Source: Kiritimatiellota bacterium B12222 (GTDB taxonomy: Bacteria > Verrucomicrobiota > Kiritimatiellia > SS1-B-03-39 > UBA6053). Taken from it: a stretch of 64,000 nt of DNA. The translations under genes and the position numbers were made by a program. Shown one piece after another: positions 1 to 8,659 of this stretch. Positions within the stretch are counted from its first letter, which is position 1; each line of letters begins with the position of its first letter. The stretch covers positions 2,728,001 to 2,792,000 of the forward strand of contig CP120722.1 in assembly GCA_029719485.1 (NCBI GenBank), written 5' to 3'. The notes beneath the pieces are model-generated. The model was not told the origin of the DNA and did not search any database. It saw only the letters and a list, made by a program, of their open reading frames with translations.

Positions 1-561
1 CGTATCGAGACATTCCAGAAAGTTCTGTAACACTTTTTTGCCGTCATGACTATGGGTCACTTCGGGGTGGAACTGAATACCAAACCAATTTTCTTTAAAT
101 TGTAAGCTAACAGGTTGACCGTCTTCATTCCGGGCTAAAATTTTAGCGCCAGGGGGGAGGGTCGCCACCGTATCACTATGGCTCATCCAAATTTGCGAGT
201 TTTCGATTACATCGGTAAAGAGGGTATTATCGTCTTCGATGCGAAGTTTAGCGGGACCGTATTCACTGGTGGTTCCCGGTTTCAAGTTGCCGCCAAACTT
301 TTGATTCAAAAGTTGCATTCCGTAACAGACACCCAGTACAGGTAAGTTCAAGGAGGTCAAGTAGTCGAAATCAACGTCCGGTGCATCGTCATCCGTGACT
401 GAGCTGGGACCACCGGAGAGAATCACTCCGGAGAGACCTTGCAAGGTCGGTAACGTTTCAGGGGCATAGAGTTTGGCGTAATAACCCAGCTCCCGAACCC
501 GTCGGACAATTAATTGTGAATACTGAGATCCGTAATCTAAAACGGCGATTTGTACGTCCAT
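1..561 (-). CDS. guaA: GMP synthase (glutamine-hydrolysing), partial
   Basis: Converts XMP to GMP with glutamine, the last step of guanine nucleotide synthesis. The visible 187 codons are the N-terminal class I glutamine amidotransferase domain. The oxyanion/nucleophile motif GVCYGMQ carries Cys79, and the GIQFHPEV motif carries His165 and Glu167, completing the catalytic triad. The ATP-pyrophosphatase half lies beyond the left window edge, so the gene is cut by the window and not by mutation. The start is the ATG at 559-561, with an AGG ribosome site about eight bases upstream. It lies 27 bases downstream of guaB on the same strand and is probably co-transcribed with it. Only the amidotransferase half is seen, but the gene order makes guaA close to certain. 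Confidence 0.95.
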   Translation of the reverse strand, partial: MDVQIAVLDYGSQYSQLIVRRVRELGYYAKLYAPETLPTLQGLSGVILSGGPSSVTDDDAPDVDFDYLTSLNLPVLGVCYGMQLLNQKFGGNLKPGTTSEYGPAKLRIEDDNTLFTDVIENSQIWMSHSDTVATLPPGAKILARNEDGQPVSLQFKENWFGIQFHPEVTHSHDGKKVLQNFLECLDT

Positions 562-588
562 GAAAATACCTACTTAAGAAATGTGTGA

Positions 589-2049
589 TTAAGAAGCGCT
601 GTAATTTACAGGTTCTTCGGTCATGAAAATGTCGTGGGGATGGCTTTCACGTAACCCACCAGCGGTGATGCGAACAAATTTGGCTTTTTCGCGGAGTTCT
701 GTCAAATTGTTGGCACCTACATAGCCCATACCGGAACGAACGCCACCAATGAGTTGGAAAACTACATTTGCGAGTGATCCTTTGTAAGGGATACGGGCTT
801 CAACGCCTTCGGGGACCAGTTTGCCGGATGAGTTTTGACCATAGCGATCGCCACTGCCTTTTTTCATGGCTCCGGTACTTCCCATACCCCGATACTCTTT
901 ATAGTTCCGGCCTTGCATGCGCACCAACGCACCGGGACTTTCGTCTGTACCGGCAACAATCGAGCCCACCATAACCAAGTCGGCACCAGCCGCGAGGGCT
1001 TTGACGACATCACCAGAGTACCGAAGTCCGCCATCGGCAATTAAAGGAATACCGTGTTCACGACAAACCGGTGCAACCCATTGAATGGCGGTGAATTGAG
1101 GAACTCCGACTCCGGCAATTACCCGGGTAGTACAAATGGATCCTGGCCCAACCCCCACTTTGATGGCATCCGCACCTGCATCGATCAAATCTTTAGCACC
1201 TTCGGCGGTGACCACGTTACCTGCCACCAAGGTACATCCCGGGAGTGCGGCTTTCACTTCACGAATCACCCGCATGGTGGTTTCGGTATGTCCAGTAGCC
1301 GCATCAATAAATAAGGCATCGCAGCCTGCGTCTATGAGGGCTTTAGCACGGTTTAAGGCGTCGGGGCCTACACCAATCGCTCCACCTACTCGGAGATGGC
1401 CACGGGCGTCTTTAGAGGCTGATTGGTATTGGGTACTTTTTTCGATATCCGCACCTGTCATCATGCCCACCAATTTATCGTTCTCATCTACTAATGGAAG
1501 TTTTTCGATACGGTGTTTGTATAAAACGGCGCGTGCATCTTCGAGAGAAAAACCAGGTTTGCCGGTTACGACACGATCACGAGGAGTCATGACGTCTGAT
1601 ACTATGGTTTCTTCCGAAGGAACAGGGTGTCCAATATCTCGTCGGGTAATAATGCCGAGCAAGTGACCTTCGCCGTCCACTACGGGAAATCCACTTACCC
1701 CGCGGGCACCCATAATATCAATGAGTTTAGACAATTTGATGTCGGGCCCAATGGTTTGAGGATTATCAATGACAATGTTTTCGCTACGTTTCACTTTACG
1801 AATCATGGTAACCTGCTCTTCGATGGTGCAGTTACGATGAATGACGCCAAGACCACCTTCACGTGCCAAGGCGATGGCCAGACGGTCTTCGGTTACCGTA
1901 TCCATCGCTGAAGAAACCAAAGGAATATTCAGTTCGATGTCTTTGGTCAATCGTGAGCTTACATTGGCATTTGCAGGCAAAATGGCACTACGTTGAGGTA
2001 CCATTAACACATCATCATAAGTTAAACCTTCTGGAATATCAGCATTCAT
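589..2049 (-). CDS. guaB: IMP dehydrogenase
   Basis: Oxidises IMP to XMP with NAD+, the committed step to guanine nucleotides. The 486-residue length is normal for the family. The TIM barrel is split by a CBS pair at about residues 95-205. The catalytic Cys306 sits in the GPGSICTTR loop, followed by the substrate-binding segment with DGG and the GMGSTGAM flap. The ATG at 2049 has an AAGGA site seven bases upstream. It is followed by guaA, and pyrE lies 18 bases upstream, giving a pyrE-guaB-guaA order that joins pyrimidine and purine synthesis in one apparent operon. Confidence 0.97.
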   Translation of the reverse strand: MNADIPEGLTYDDVLMVPQRSAILPANANVSSRLTKDIELNIPLVSSAMDTVTEDRLAIALAREGGLGVIHRNCTIEEQVTMIRKVKRSENIVIDNPQTIGPDIKLSKLIDIMGARGVSGFPVVDGEGHLLGIITRRDIGHPVPSEETIVSDVMTPRDRVVTGKPGFSLEDARAVLYKHRIEKLPLVDENDKLVGMMTGADIEKSTQYQSASKDARGHLRVGGAIGVGPDALNRAKALIDAGCDALFIDAATGHTETTMRVIREVKAALPGCTLVAGNVVTAEGAKDLIDAGADAIKVGVGPGSICTTRVIAGVGVPQFTAIQWVAPVCREHGIPLIADGGLRYSGDVVKALAAGADLVMVGSIVAGTDESPGALVRMQGRNYKEYRGMGSTGAMKKGSGDRYGQNSSGKLVPEGVEARIPYKGSLANVVFQLIGGVRSGMGYVGANNLTELREKAKFVRITAGGLRESHPHDIFMTEEPVNYSAS

Positions 2050-2067
2050 AATCGTGTCCTTGAGTCT

Positions 2068-2646
2068 TTAAACGGTTTTGGTGCCTGGACGGTAAACCGG
2101 AATTGCAGCAAGTTCCGGTGGTACATCCTCTGGGGCATAGGTAGGAAAATTGAGTTCGAGCAGAGAGATGAGGGGATACCCCTGCCACGTATCTTTACCG
2201 GAACGGTTAATGATGCAGAATACGCCAACCACTTCCGCGCCAGCAGCATCTACCATCTTCACAATTTCTTTTAATGTGCCACCGGTCGTAATAACATCTT
2301 CGGCCAAAAGAAGTTTTTCGCCGGGTTTGATTTCGAAGCCCCGACGGAGTTCCATTTCATTGTCCTTATTGCGTTCAGCGAAGAAGGCACGTTTTTCGAG
2401 GGCTAAGCCCAGTAACTGGCCTACGGGCAGGGCCCCGATCGCAGGGAAGAAGACTGAATCAATTTCGCCTAAGGCATCGATGTCAGCTTTAGCGCCTTTT
2501 AACAAGGGTTGAAGTTTGGCAGGGTATTGGCTCAATTGAGCAACTTGAACGTAATGGGCGCTATGGCGACCGCTGGCGAGTTGAAAATGACCCTCGCGGA
2601 GGGCTCCAACATCTTTAAGTAAGGAAAGGAATTCTTGGTTTGGCAT
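2068..2646 (-). CDS. pyrE: Orotate phosphoribosyltransferase
   Basis: Transfers phosphoribose from PRPP to orotate to give OMP in pyrimidine synthesis. About 192 residues. The type I phosphoribosyltransferase PRPP loop is clear as LLAEDVITTGGTL, and the N-terminal motif GALREGHFQLASGRHS is typical of PyrE. The frame is open upstream to another ATG at 2679, which would add 11 residues. I prefer 2646 because family homology begins just after it, but neither start has a good ribosome site. It is the first gene of the pyrE-guaB-guaA run. Confidence 0.92.
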   Translation of the reverse strand: MPNQEFLSLLKDVGALREGHFQLASGRHSAHYVQVAQLSQYPAKLQPLLKGAKADIDALGEIDSVFFPAIGALPVGQLLGLALEKRAFFAERNKDNEMELRRGFEIKPGEKLLLAEDVITTGGTLKEIVKMVDAAGAEVVGVFCIINRSGKDTWQGYPLISLLELNFPTYAPEDVPPELAAIPVYRPGTKTV

Positions 2647-2731
2647 AACAGGTCTTCTAAAAAATGAATCTTTTTCCATGTAGGGGCGAATAAATCAAGG
2701 CAATCCGCTCAGTTTGTAAGGAGAAAGGAAT

Positions 2732-2762
2732 AAAAAAACACCGTCCGAGTAGGGGACGGTGT
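2732..2762 (-). terminator. Rho-independent terminator (minus strand)
   Basis: An 8-9 bp perfect stem (CACCGTCC at 2739-2746 with GGACGGTG at 2754-2761) has a 7-base loop. Read on the minus strand it is followed by seven Ts (2732-2738). It sits 25 bases after the stop of the AT-hook-like gene and separates that gene from pyrE. Confidence 0.9.
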
Positions 2763-2786
2763 ATCTGGTGCTGGTGAAAGGTCAGA

Positions 2787-3179
2787 TTAGTCCAGTTTCT
2801 CAAGTTTGCTTTGTAGGCGTTCTATGGTGCTTTGGATCGCTTTCTTTTCCTGTTCACGCGCAGACTCAACCATACTGGTTACGATATCCTTTACTTTCTC
2901 AAGTTCTTTTGCAGAGAGGTCTTTGTAGGTTTTTTTCAATAAGAGGGATTTGCTGGTTATTTCAGAGCTGATGACCTCTTTATTGGGGCGACCCGCTTTA
3001 CGTCCGCGCTTTTTGCTGGGAACTGATTTTTTCTTTTTCAGCTCTTCTGCTGTCGCAGGACGATAGGCTACTTCACCCTTGTCATTGGTCAGCAAGTTTC
3101 CGGCTTCATCTTTAACCCAAACAGATTCACTTGGTGGACGACCCGGTTTTTTTGTATTCTTTACAGCTTTATATTCCAT
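2787..3179 (-). CDS. Small basic protein with AT-hook-like motifs
   Basis: 130 residues, very rich in Lys and Arg, and predicted cytoplasmic. Two AT-hook-like GRP cores are visible: KKPGRPPS (GRP at residues 13-15) and KKRGRKAGRPNKE (RGR 58-60, GRP 63-65). AT hooks bind the minor groove of AT-rich DNA. The C-terminal half, from about residue 75, is a charged helix likely to form a coiled coil and so a dimer. This suggests a nucleoid-associated or regulatory DNA-binding protein, which is inference. It is a single-gene unit with its own terminator, and the 234 bp AT-rich region upstream is shared with the divergent tolC-like gene. Confidence 0.75.
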   Translation of the reverse strand: MEYKAVKNTKKPGRPPSESVWVKDEAGNLLTNDKGEVAYRPATAEELKKKKSVPSKKRGRKAGRPNKEVISSEITSKSLLLKKTYKDLSAKELEKVKDIVTSMVESAREQEKKAIQSTIERLQSKLEKLD

Positions 3180-3282
3180 GTGAGTATTTTCCGTTATTGA
3201 AGAGTGATGAATGATATAAGGGCTGTTTCTTTATCATGTATGACTGAAATTTGTAAACTAATTTTATTTAGGTATTTAATAC

Positions 3283-3348
3283 ATGAGGAATGAATAGTGA
3301 AGAAGATGTGTAAAGATGTGTGCAGGTTATTCCAATTCATTCCCTCAT
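3283..3348. repeat. Inverted repeat enclosing a 10-bp-phased direct repeat
   Basis: ATGAGGAATGAAT at 3283-3295 is repeated in inverted form as ATTCATTCCCTCAT at 3335-3348 with one inserted base. Between the arms, AAGATGTGT occurs twice (3303-3311 and 3313-3321) exactly one helical turn apart. The element lies in the divergent intergenic region between the AT-hook-like gene and the tolC-like gene, so an operator role is plausible but unproven. Confidence 0.55.
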
Positions 3349-3413
3349 CTGTCTCTCTTTTTGTTTATCTTATAACTGGCATATTTTTTTAATAAAAATA
3401 TAAATGTCTTGCG

Positions 3414-4775
3414 ATGAAAATTCTTTATTTGTTCTGTAAAATTAGCACGGTGTGTTGCTGTGCTTCCTTCTGTTTTTCTCAAGAAAAGCCTTTGGAATTA
3501 CATATCGCGATAACGGAAGCTATTGAAAATAATTTTGAATTGGCCACTGATAAAATTCAGGCAACTTTGCCTGAATTTGGAGTAAGTATTTCGGAGTCAG
3601 ATTTCCGTTGGAAGTTATTCCCGTTGCTTTCTGCAAATACGAACAGTGATGGACAGGGTATATTTACGGCGGAAGCTTCGGTGGAGAAAAAATTCAGTCC
3701 CGGCACGCAATTTGAATTAAGAGGAATATGGAATGTTCGTGAGTCAGGTGAAAATGGAGAAGAGGTAACGATTCAAATTGAACAACCACTGTTTAAAGAT
3801 TTCGGCAAATTAATGTCATATCAGGATATTGATCAGGCCAAATATCAATTATTTTTGGCGCAATTAGGTTTACATAGACAAACGGAATCTTTGATTCTTC
3901 AAGTCGTGAATAGTTTTACGATTGCGCTCAATCAGTCCGACCGTGTGGACTTAGAAATGGCGGCATTAATTCGGGCTGCGGATTTGGTTCGATTGGTTGA
4001 AGTCAAAGTACGTCAAGGGAGTGCCACAACTGTAGATCTTTTGGAAATGAAGATGTTGCATCAGGAAGCGGAACTACGGTTCAGGCAAGCAGAAGAGTCT
4101 TTAGTGATTGCCCGGGCTTCACTTGCTGAATTATTGGGGCGGGTTCATGAACAATTACCACCACTCGCTTCAGTGGAGCTTGAACCTTTGGACTTACCCT
4201 CGTTGGCTGAATCTGAAAAGTTGGCTCGTGAACATCGTCCTGAACGTAAACAAGCGTTGGCTACATATGCCAATGCTCGTCGTCAATTATCCATCAATGA
4301 ACGACAGCTTTACCCGGACGTTCGATTAGTGGGGAATTACAAACCCGTATCTGAAGGTGATGGGAATGAGTGGTTTGCTGGAATCCAAGCCGGTCGAAAT
4401 GTGGATAGATTTGTACTAAATGTTCAAGCAGAACAACAGGCCCAACAGGTTGAAGCGGCTTTATTACAAGTGGCATCCACAGAATTGCAAATTAACCGGG
4501 AGGTGCTGCAAATTCACAGTCGATTGAAAACCTTAGAAAAAGAGATGGAAATTGCGGATGCGCAGTTGGTGCTTTCAAAAGAGCGGTTGCGTTTAGCAAC
4601 GGGCTTGTATCCGTCGGGAAGAACGGACGCCACCCAATTGAGTGATGCTGAAAAAGAGTGGGTTGCGGCCCAGACACAAAAAACGGACGTGATCCTGCAG
4701 CAGGTTCGCGCCCGTTATGAATACTGGTATGTTCTCGGGATGCTTTTGAAAACACCCGAGCCAGTCATAGAGTAG
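3414..4775 (+). CDS. TolC-family outer membrane efflux protein
   Basis: 453 residues with an N-terminal signal peptide (about 1-23, Cys-rich hydrophobic core) and the OEP/TolC pattern: long amphipathic helices with coiled-coil spacing (for example LVRLVEVKVRQGSATTVDLLEMK), present twice, plus short strands that would form the trans-outer-membrane barrel. Such proteins form trimeric channels working with an inner-membrane pump and a periplasmic adaptor. No adaptor, RND, ABC or MFS pump gene lies next to it, so its partner is unknown. It runs convergently into the azoreductase-like gene with only two bases between the stop codons. Regulation may involve the repeat element at 3283-3348. Confidence 0.82.
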   Translation: MKILYLFCKISTVCCCASFCFSQEKPLELHIAITEAIENNFELATDKIQATLPEFGVSISESDFRWKLFPLLSANTNSDGQGIFTAEASVEKKFSPGTQFELRGIWNVRESGENGEEVTIQIEQPLFKDFGKLMSYQDIDQAKYQLFLAQLGLHRQTESLILQVVNSFTIALNQSDRVDLEMAALIRAADLVRLVEVKVRQGSATTVDLLEMKMLHQEAELRFRQAEESLVIARASLAELLGRVHEQLPPLASVELEPLDLPSLAESEKLAREHRPERKQALATYANARRQLSINERQLYPDVRLVGNYKPVSEGDGNEWFAGIQAGRNVDRFVLNVQAEQQAQQVEAALLQVASTELQINREVLQIHSRLKTLEKEMEIADAQLVLSKERLRLATGLYPSGRTDATQLSDAEKEWVAAQTQKTDVILQQVRARYEYWYVLGMLLKTPEPVIE

Positions 4776-4777
4776 AC

Positions 4778-5419
4778 TTATTGGAAGTCTTCGCAGATTT
4801 CTTCGGCCACTTCTTCGGCAGCTTCAATTGCGATGGCTTTACGACTTTCGAAGTCTACGTGGGTTTTGGGATTTTGACCATCAGCCCAAATCACGCTTAC
4901 GTCGGCAATGCCGATATCTTCAAAAGAGTTTTCAATCGCAGGGGTCAGGCCATCACGTGGATCAGCTTCGGTGAAGACTTGATGTGAGCTGACCAAAAGA
5001 ACCAATTTTTTAATTTGGTGTTTGGGTGCTTTGCCTTCGTCTGTGATGTCATAAAGCAATCCGGGAGCCAATACATGGTCGATCCAAGATTTCATCATGG
5101 CCGGCATGCTGTAATTCCACATGGGCATGGTGAGTACTAAAATATCGGCTTCTTTCAGCATTTCGGCCTGTTCGATGGCATAAGTAGAAGCGGTTTCTTC
5201 TTCTTTTGTGGGTACATATCCATCGATGAGTACGGGGTACCAAAAGTTACGAAATTCTTCAGTGGTGTAAGGAGCAGGTGGCTCCTGAGTTAAATCCACA
5301 TTCACAATTTTTGCATTTTCATTGAGGCTGATAATGCTTGAGAAGAAGGAGGCTGCAATCTGTTTAGATGCGGCGTCTTCCATGGGCTGGGGATCTGCAC
5401 ATACGTGAATGATGTTCAT
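4778..5419 (-). CDS. azoR: FMN-dependent NADH-quinone/azo reductase (AzoR family)
   Basis: 213-residue flavodoxin-fold flavoprotein. The AzoR signature MPMWNYSMPAMMKSWID is clear and forms the FMN and dimer contact. The N-terminal MNIIHVCADP is the first strand and phosphate loop. These enzymes reduce quinones and azo compounds with NADH and protect against electrophile stress. The C-terminus is unusually acidic (EEVAEEICEDF). The start ATG has a TAGGAG site about 11 bases upstream. It stands alone and is convergent with the TolC-like gene. The substrate cannot be told from sequence. Confidence 0.85.
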   Translation of the reverse strand: MNIIHVCADPQPMEDAASKQIAASFFSSIISLNENAKIVNVDLTQEPPAPYTTEEFRNFWYPVLIDGYVPTKEEETASTYAIEQAEMLKEADILVLTMPMWNYSMPAMMKSWIDHVLAPGLLYDITDEGKAPKHQIKKLVLLVSSHQVFTEADPRDGLTPAIENSFEDIGIADVSVIWADGQNPKTHVDFESRKAIAIEAAEEVAEEICEDFQ

Positions 5420-5522
5420 AAAAGGTTATTCTCCTAAAAGGTAAGTAAAATCGTGAGCAAGTGTTTAAGCTGAAAAGGGGGGGGGTGGCAATCCTTGTTT
5501 GCAAATTTGTGTTTCGAGAGGC

Positions 5523-6734
5523 TTATGGCACCTCGATTTCACCACGTCTGATCTTGCAAAGGCGGCTCATGTAGCTTCCGAGGACGCGTACATAATCGAT
5601 ATCTTTTCCAAGTGCGATAAGCTGCTTATGAACAATGCGTAATCCCTCTTGTTCAGTTTCAGCCACAATTACATCACGATAACGTTTGTCGGGATCAGGA
5701 TTTACAAATTTACTTAAGACTTCCACAAAGGCCTCATTTTCTTTCACATGGGGAGGCAAAAGGTCGTAAAGTCGGTTTGGAAGATCCATTTTGAAATTAT
5801 AAAGGTCTTCTTCGGTCATATGCGAAGCATCGACCAAAGGTTTTCCCCGAAGTAATTCTAGACCGACCATGCCCACACCATAAATATCCGATTGTTCCGT
5901 CGCAGGTTCGCGTCGGTGATTTTCTGGGGCCATGTATAATGGACTGCCTAAGAGAATGGAGACTTTTTCATTGGGTTTAACCGCGCGTCCATAATCGATT
6001 ATTTTCACATAACCAAATTGATCCACCATGACATTAGAGGGTTTGATGTCGGAATGGATGAAGCCCGCTTCATGCAAAGCTTCCAAGCCTTTCAGCATCA
6101 TACGCATGATATAAATGGCGACCCCGGGTTGCAACGCACGTGCCCCATCTTCCTCACGGAAAATACAGTCTTTCATGACTTTCCATTCCAGGGGAGGGGT
6201 TACTTTTTCCACTTGATCCATGCGGTTTCCGGTAAGTAAGTACCTTAAATCCACTCCATTGATGAGTTCCATCTGCAAGTAACCGATGCCGTTGACTTCA
6301 TCATAGGTTTCCATGGAAACCAAATTCGGACTCCGCAGTTGTTGCATGACTGAAATCTGACTGGCGATACGTCCCATATCGGTCCAATACACGGAAGGGG
6401 AAGAATAGATACCTGGATCGAAAATTTTGATCGCATGCTTTGTTAAGCAACCACGGCCCCCTTGACGATGTGCTAAATAGACAACACCTTGACGGCCTCG
6501 CCCAATATCTTCAGCGAAACGATAACAAACGGGATAGTAAATGACTTGTTCATCAATGACTTGTTCAAAATTTTCAATGAGACGTTCGCGGTCACGTTGA
6601 ATGCCGTAAGGCGTAGCCGTTTCCACCATGGTGGGGTTTGCGGACCCTAGGGTCGTCTCGCTGGCCCAATCGGAGTCCTCTTCGCTTAAGGTCCGTGTCT
6701 CATCTAAAGGAATTTTGGATTTGGTTCGTTCCAT
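5523..6734 (-). CDS. Hanks-type Ser/Thr protein kinase, cytosolic
   Basis: 403 residues. A disordered polar N-terminus (1-60) precedes a kinase domain: Gly-rich loop GRGRQGVVY (78-86), lysine 103 in HAIKIF, catalytic loop HSDIKPSNV (Asp229, Asn234), metal-binding DYG (247-249) and MAPE (268-271). The usual HRD and DFG motifs are changed to HSD and DYG, but the essential Lys, Asp and Asn are all kept, so activity is expected. No transmembrane segment or extracellular sensor is visible, unlike PknB-type kinases. The gene follows rlmB with a TAATG one-base overlap, so the two are translationally linked. The substrate is unknown; FHA-like proteins occur at 38.5-42.7 kb. Confidence 0.9.
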   Translation of the reverse strand: MERTKSKIPLDETRTLSEEDSDWASETTLGSANPTMVETATPYGIQRDRERLIENFEQVIDEQVIYYPVCYRFAEDIGRGRQGVVYLAHRQGGRGCLTKHAIKIFDPGIYSSPSVYWTDMGRIASQISVMQQLRSPNLVSMETYDEVNGIGYLQMELINGVDLRYLLTGNRMDQVEKVTPPLEWKVMKDCIFREEDGARALQPGVAIYIMRMMLKGLEALHEAGFIHSDIKPSNVMVDQFGYVKIIDYGRAVKPNEKVSILLGSPLYMAPENHRREPATEQSDIYGVGMVGLELLRGKPLVDASHMTEEDLYNFKMDLPNRLYDLLPPHVKENEAFVEVLSKFVNPDPDKRYRDVIVAETEQEGLRIVHKQLIALGKDIDYVRVLGSYMSRLCKIRRGEIEVP

Positions 6735-7492
6735 TAAAGCTCTTCCAGCTGCGAAAAATGATACAATGCAATTCCGGCAGCCACGGACGCATTTAAACTA
6801 TTGATATTTCCTTGTTGAGGAATGCGGGCAACGATTTCAGATTCGTTCAGAATAAACTGACCAATTCTTTTATCTTCTCCTCCCATTATCAATAGGAGTG
6901 GACGCGAATCGTCAACCGGAATTTCAGAGAGAACGTTTCCACCTTTGGCATCCAAGGCGACAGTGCGATATCCTGCTTTTCGTGCGCGCTGAAAATATTT
7001 GGTACTATTGGCGGCTTGAATAATCGTGAGATGTTCTGAAGCGCCCGCACTGGTTTTAACCACAGAAGGATAGATACCGGCTCCTCCTTTGAGAGGTAGG
7101 AGGACGGTGTTAAATCCAAAAAGATGCGCACTACGCAAAATGGCACCGGCATTTCGGGGATCCTCGATGTTATCCAACAGCAAGAGTCGAGGTTGTTCAA
7201 AAACATCATCGGTCAGCGAAGAGTAAGGATAGCTGGTCGTAATAAGTACAGCGCCTTGATGTTGGCGGGTACCACAGTTTTCAAACAACTCATGTTTTGA
7301 GCAGGTATGAATTCGAATTCCATTTTCTTTTGCAATGCGAATAAGAGGTGAGAAACGATCTTTTGAAGCGTTTTCGTCGAGTTGAAGTTCTACCACACGA
7401 CGTTTCCCGGAGCGCATGGCTTCGAGGACAGCGTGAGTCCCATAGAGGGCTTCTTCGGTTAAGGCGGTATTTGATAGTGGGATTGTTGACAT
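6734..7492 (-). CDS. rlmB: 23S rRNA 2'-O-methyltransferase RlmB-like (SpoU/TrmH family)
   Basis: About 252 residues, standard for RlmB/TrmH group 3. The N-terminal substrate-binding domain (ALYGTHAVLEAMRSGKR) precedes the knotted SPOUT domain. The three SpoU motifs are visible: NIEDPRNAGAILRSA, a motif 2 variant LIMGGEDKRIG, and IPQQGNINSLNASVAAGIAL. The likely reaction is 2'-O-methylation of a 23S rRNA guanosine. The exact target (G2251 in E. coli) is by family only, and another TrmH-type target is possible. The ATG at 7490-7492 was chosen because the family N-terminus begins there; a longer in-frame start at 7600 would overlap hemH on the other strand. Confidence 0.88.
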   Translation of the reverse strand: MSTIPLSNTALTEEALYGTHAVLEAMRSGKRRVVELQLDENASKDRFSPLIRIAKENGIRIHTCSKHELFENCGTRQHQGAVLITTSYPYSSLTDDVFEQPRLLLLDNIEDPRNAGAILRSAHLFGFNTVLLPLKGGAGIYPSVVKTSAGASEHLTIIQAANSTKYFQRARKAGYRTVALDAKGGNVLSEIPVDDSRPLLLIMGGEDKRIGQFILNESEIVARIPQQGNINSLNASVAAGIALYHFSQLEEL

Positions 7493-7515
7493 GTGTGCCT
7501 GTGAAGTTAATGTAG
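7486..7515 (+). promoter_or_regulatory. Possible hemH promoter
   Basis: A perfect -35 box TTGACA lies at 7486-7491, overlapping the rlmB start codon. It is followed at 16-18 bases by only weak -10 candidates (7508-7515). It is the only consensus box in the 58 bp divergent gap before hemH. Confidence 0.3.
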
Positions 7516-7550
7516 CTTCCAACGTTTGCAATTCTTTTTCGAGGTTACAT

Positions 7551-8573
7551 ATGAAGTACGACGCGGTTTTAATAGTTTCATTTGGCGGTCCAGAAGGCAT
7601 GGACGAGGTGATGCCCTTTTTGGATAATGTGTTAAAGGGTAAGGGTGTACCTGAAGAAAGAAAGCTGGAAGTGGCTCATCACTATGAACTTTTTGGGGGA
7701 GTTAGTCCCATAAATGAACAGAATCGTGATCTTTTGGCGAAAGTTCAGGCTGAACTGAAACAACAGCATATTGATCTTCCGGTCTTACTGGCCAATCGAA
7801 ATACCGCTCCTTTTATCCCTGATGTGATGAAGGAATGTCAGGACAAAGGGTATTTGAACCTATTGGTATATATTACCAGTGGATTTAGCTGTTACTCGGG
7901 TTGTCGTCAGTACCGGGAAAATCTGATGGATGCACAGGCCTCATTAACGGGCGCGGTACCCCAATTTGATAAAATACGCGTATTTTTTAATCACCCCTTG
8001 TTTATTGAGACGGTGGCAGATCAAGTTGCGCAGTCTATGGCCTTATTGCCCCAAGCGGATCAGGCGGATGCGAAAGTTGTGTTTACAGCCCACAGCATTC
8101 CGATGGCCATGGCCAACTCTTCAAGTTACACGGAACAATTACATGAAGCCGCGCGCTTGATTGCTGAGCGTTTAGAAATTTCTGATTGGGATTTAGTTTA
8201 TCAAAGTCGCAGTGGTCCGCCTGCCATGCCTTGGTTGGAACCCGATATTTGTGATCATTTAGATGACTTGAGTTCTCAAGGAGTAAAATCAGTAGTGGTG
8301 TCTCCATTAGGATTTGTATCAGATCATTTAGAAGTATTATTTGATTTAGACTTGGAGGCACGTGATCATGCTGCTGAATTGGGCATGACTTATCAACGGG
8401 CTGCCACACCTGGGAATGACCCCCGGATGGTGAAAATGATCGTTGAACTCATTCGAGAGCGTTTAGAGGATTGGCCTGAACGGCGCTGTATCGGACGGTT
8501 ACCTGCTAAAGAGGATGTCTGTCCCGCAACCTGTTGTGCGGCAATGAAAAGACCTGTAAAAGCACATGCTTAA
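7551..8573 (+). CDS. hemH: Ferrochelatase, resembling coproporphyrin ferrochelatase (CpfC)
   Basis: 340 residues. Inserts Fe2+ into a porphyrin to make heme. The N-terminus (VSFGGPEGMDEVMPFLDNV, FGGVSPIN) and the segment CRQYREN resemble, from memory, actinobacterial coproporphyrin III ferrochelatases more than proteobacterial HemH. The HSIP motif carrying the metal-binding His is present (VFTAHSIPMAM), as is SRSGPPAMPWLEPD. The C-terminus has four cysteines (313, 324, 328, 329), a possible [2Fe-2S] ligand set as known in some bacterial and animal ferrochelatases. The start at 7551 has a GAGG site six bases upstream. It is divergent from rlmB. Confidence 0.93.
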   Translation: MKYDAVLIVSFGGPEGMDEVMPFLDNVLKGKGVPEERKLEVAHHYELFGGVSPINEQNRDLLAKVQAELKQQHIDLPVLLANRNTAPFIPDVMKECQDKGYLNLLVYITSGFSCYSGCRQYRENLMDAQASLTGAVPQFDKIRVFFNHPLFIETVADQVAQSMALLPQADQADAKVVFTAHSIPMAMANSSSYTEQLHEAARLIAERLEISDWDLVYQSRSGPPAMPWLEPDICDHLDDLSSQGVKSVVVSPLGFVSDHLEVLFDLDLEARDHAAELGMTYQRAATPGNDPRMVKMIVELIRERLEDWPERRCIGRLPAKEDVCPATCCAAMKRPVKAHA

Positions 8574-8659
8574 GTCGCTGACCCTTCGACTTCTTATTGC
8601 AAGAACAGACCTGGCGGTCTGAAAATTTCATCTTTCCCACCACAATTAAGGAGAATACA

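Noticed and set aside
1136..1666. Long open frame opposite guaB
   Set aside because: It lies fully antisense to a complete, canonical gene and has no recognisable protein features.
8606..8621. CAGACC/GGTCTG hairpin after hemH
   Set aside because: Stem of only six pairs with a mixed AAAATTTC tail; it lies just before the LOG ribosome site and cannot be called a terminator.
8597..8659. Longer N-terminus for the LOG protein
   Set aside because: The AAGGAG site at 8648-8653 sets the ATG at 8660 as the start.
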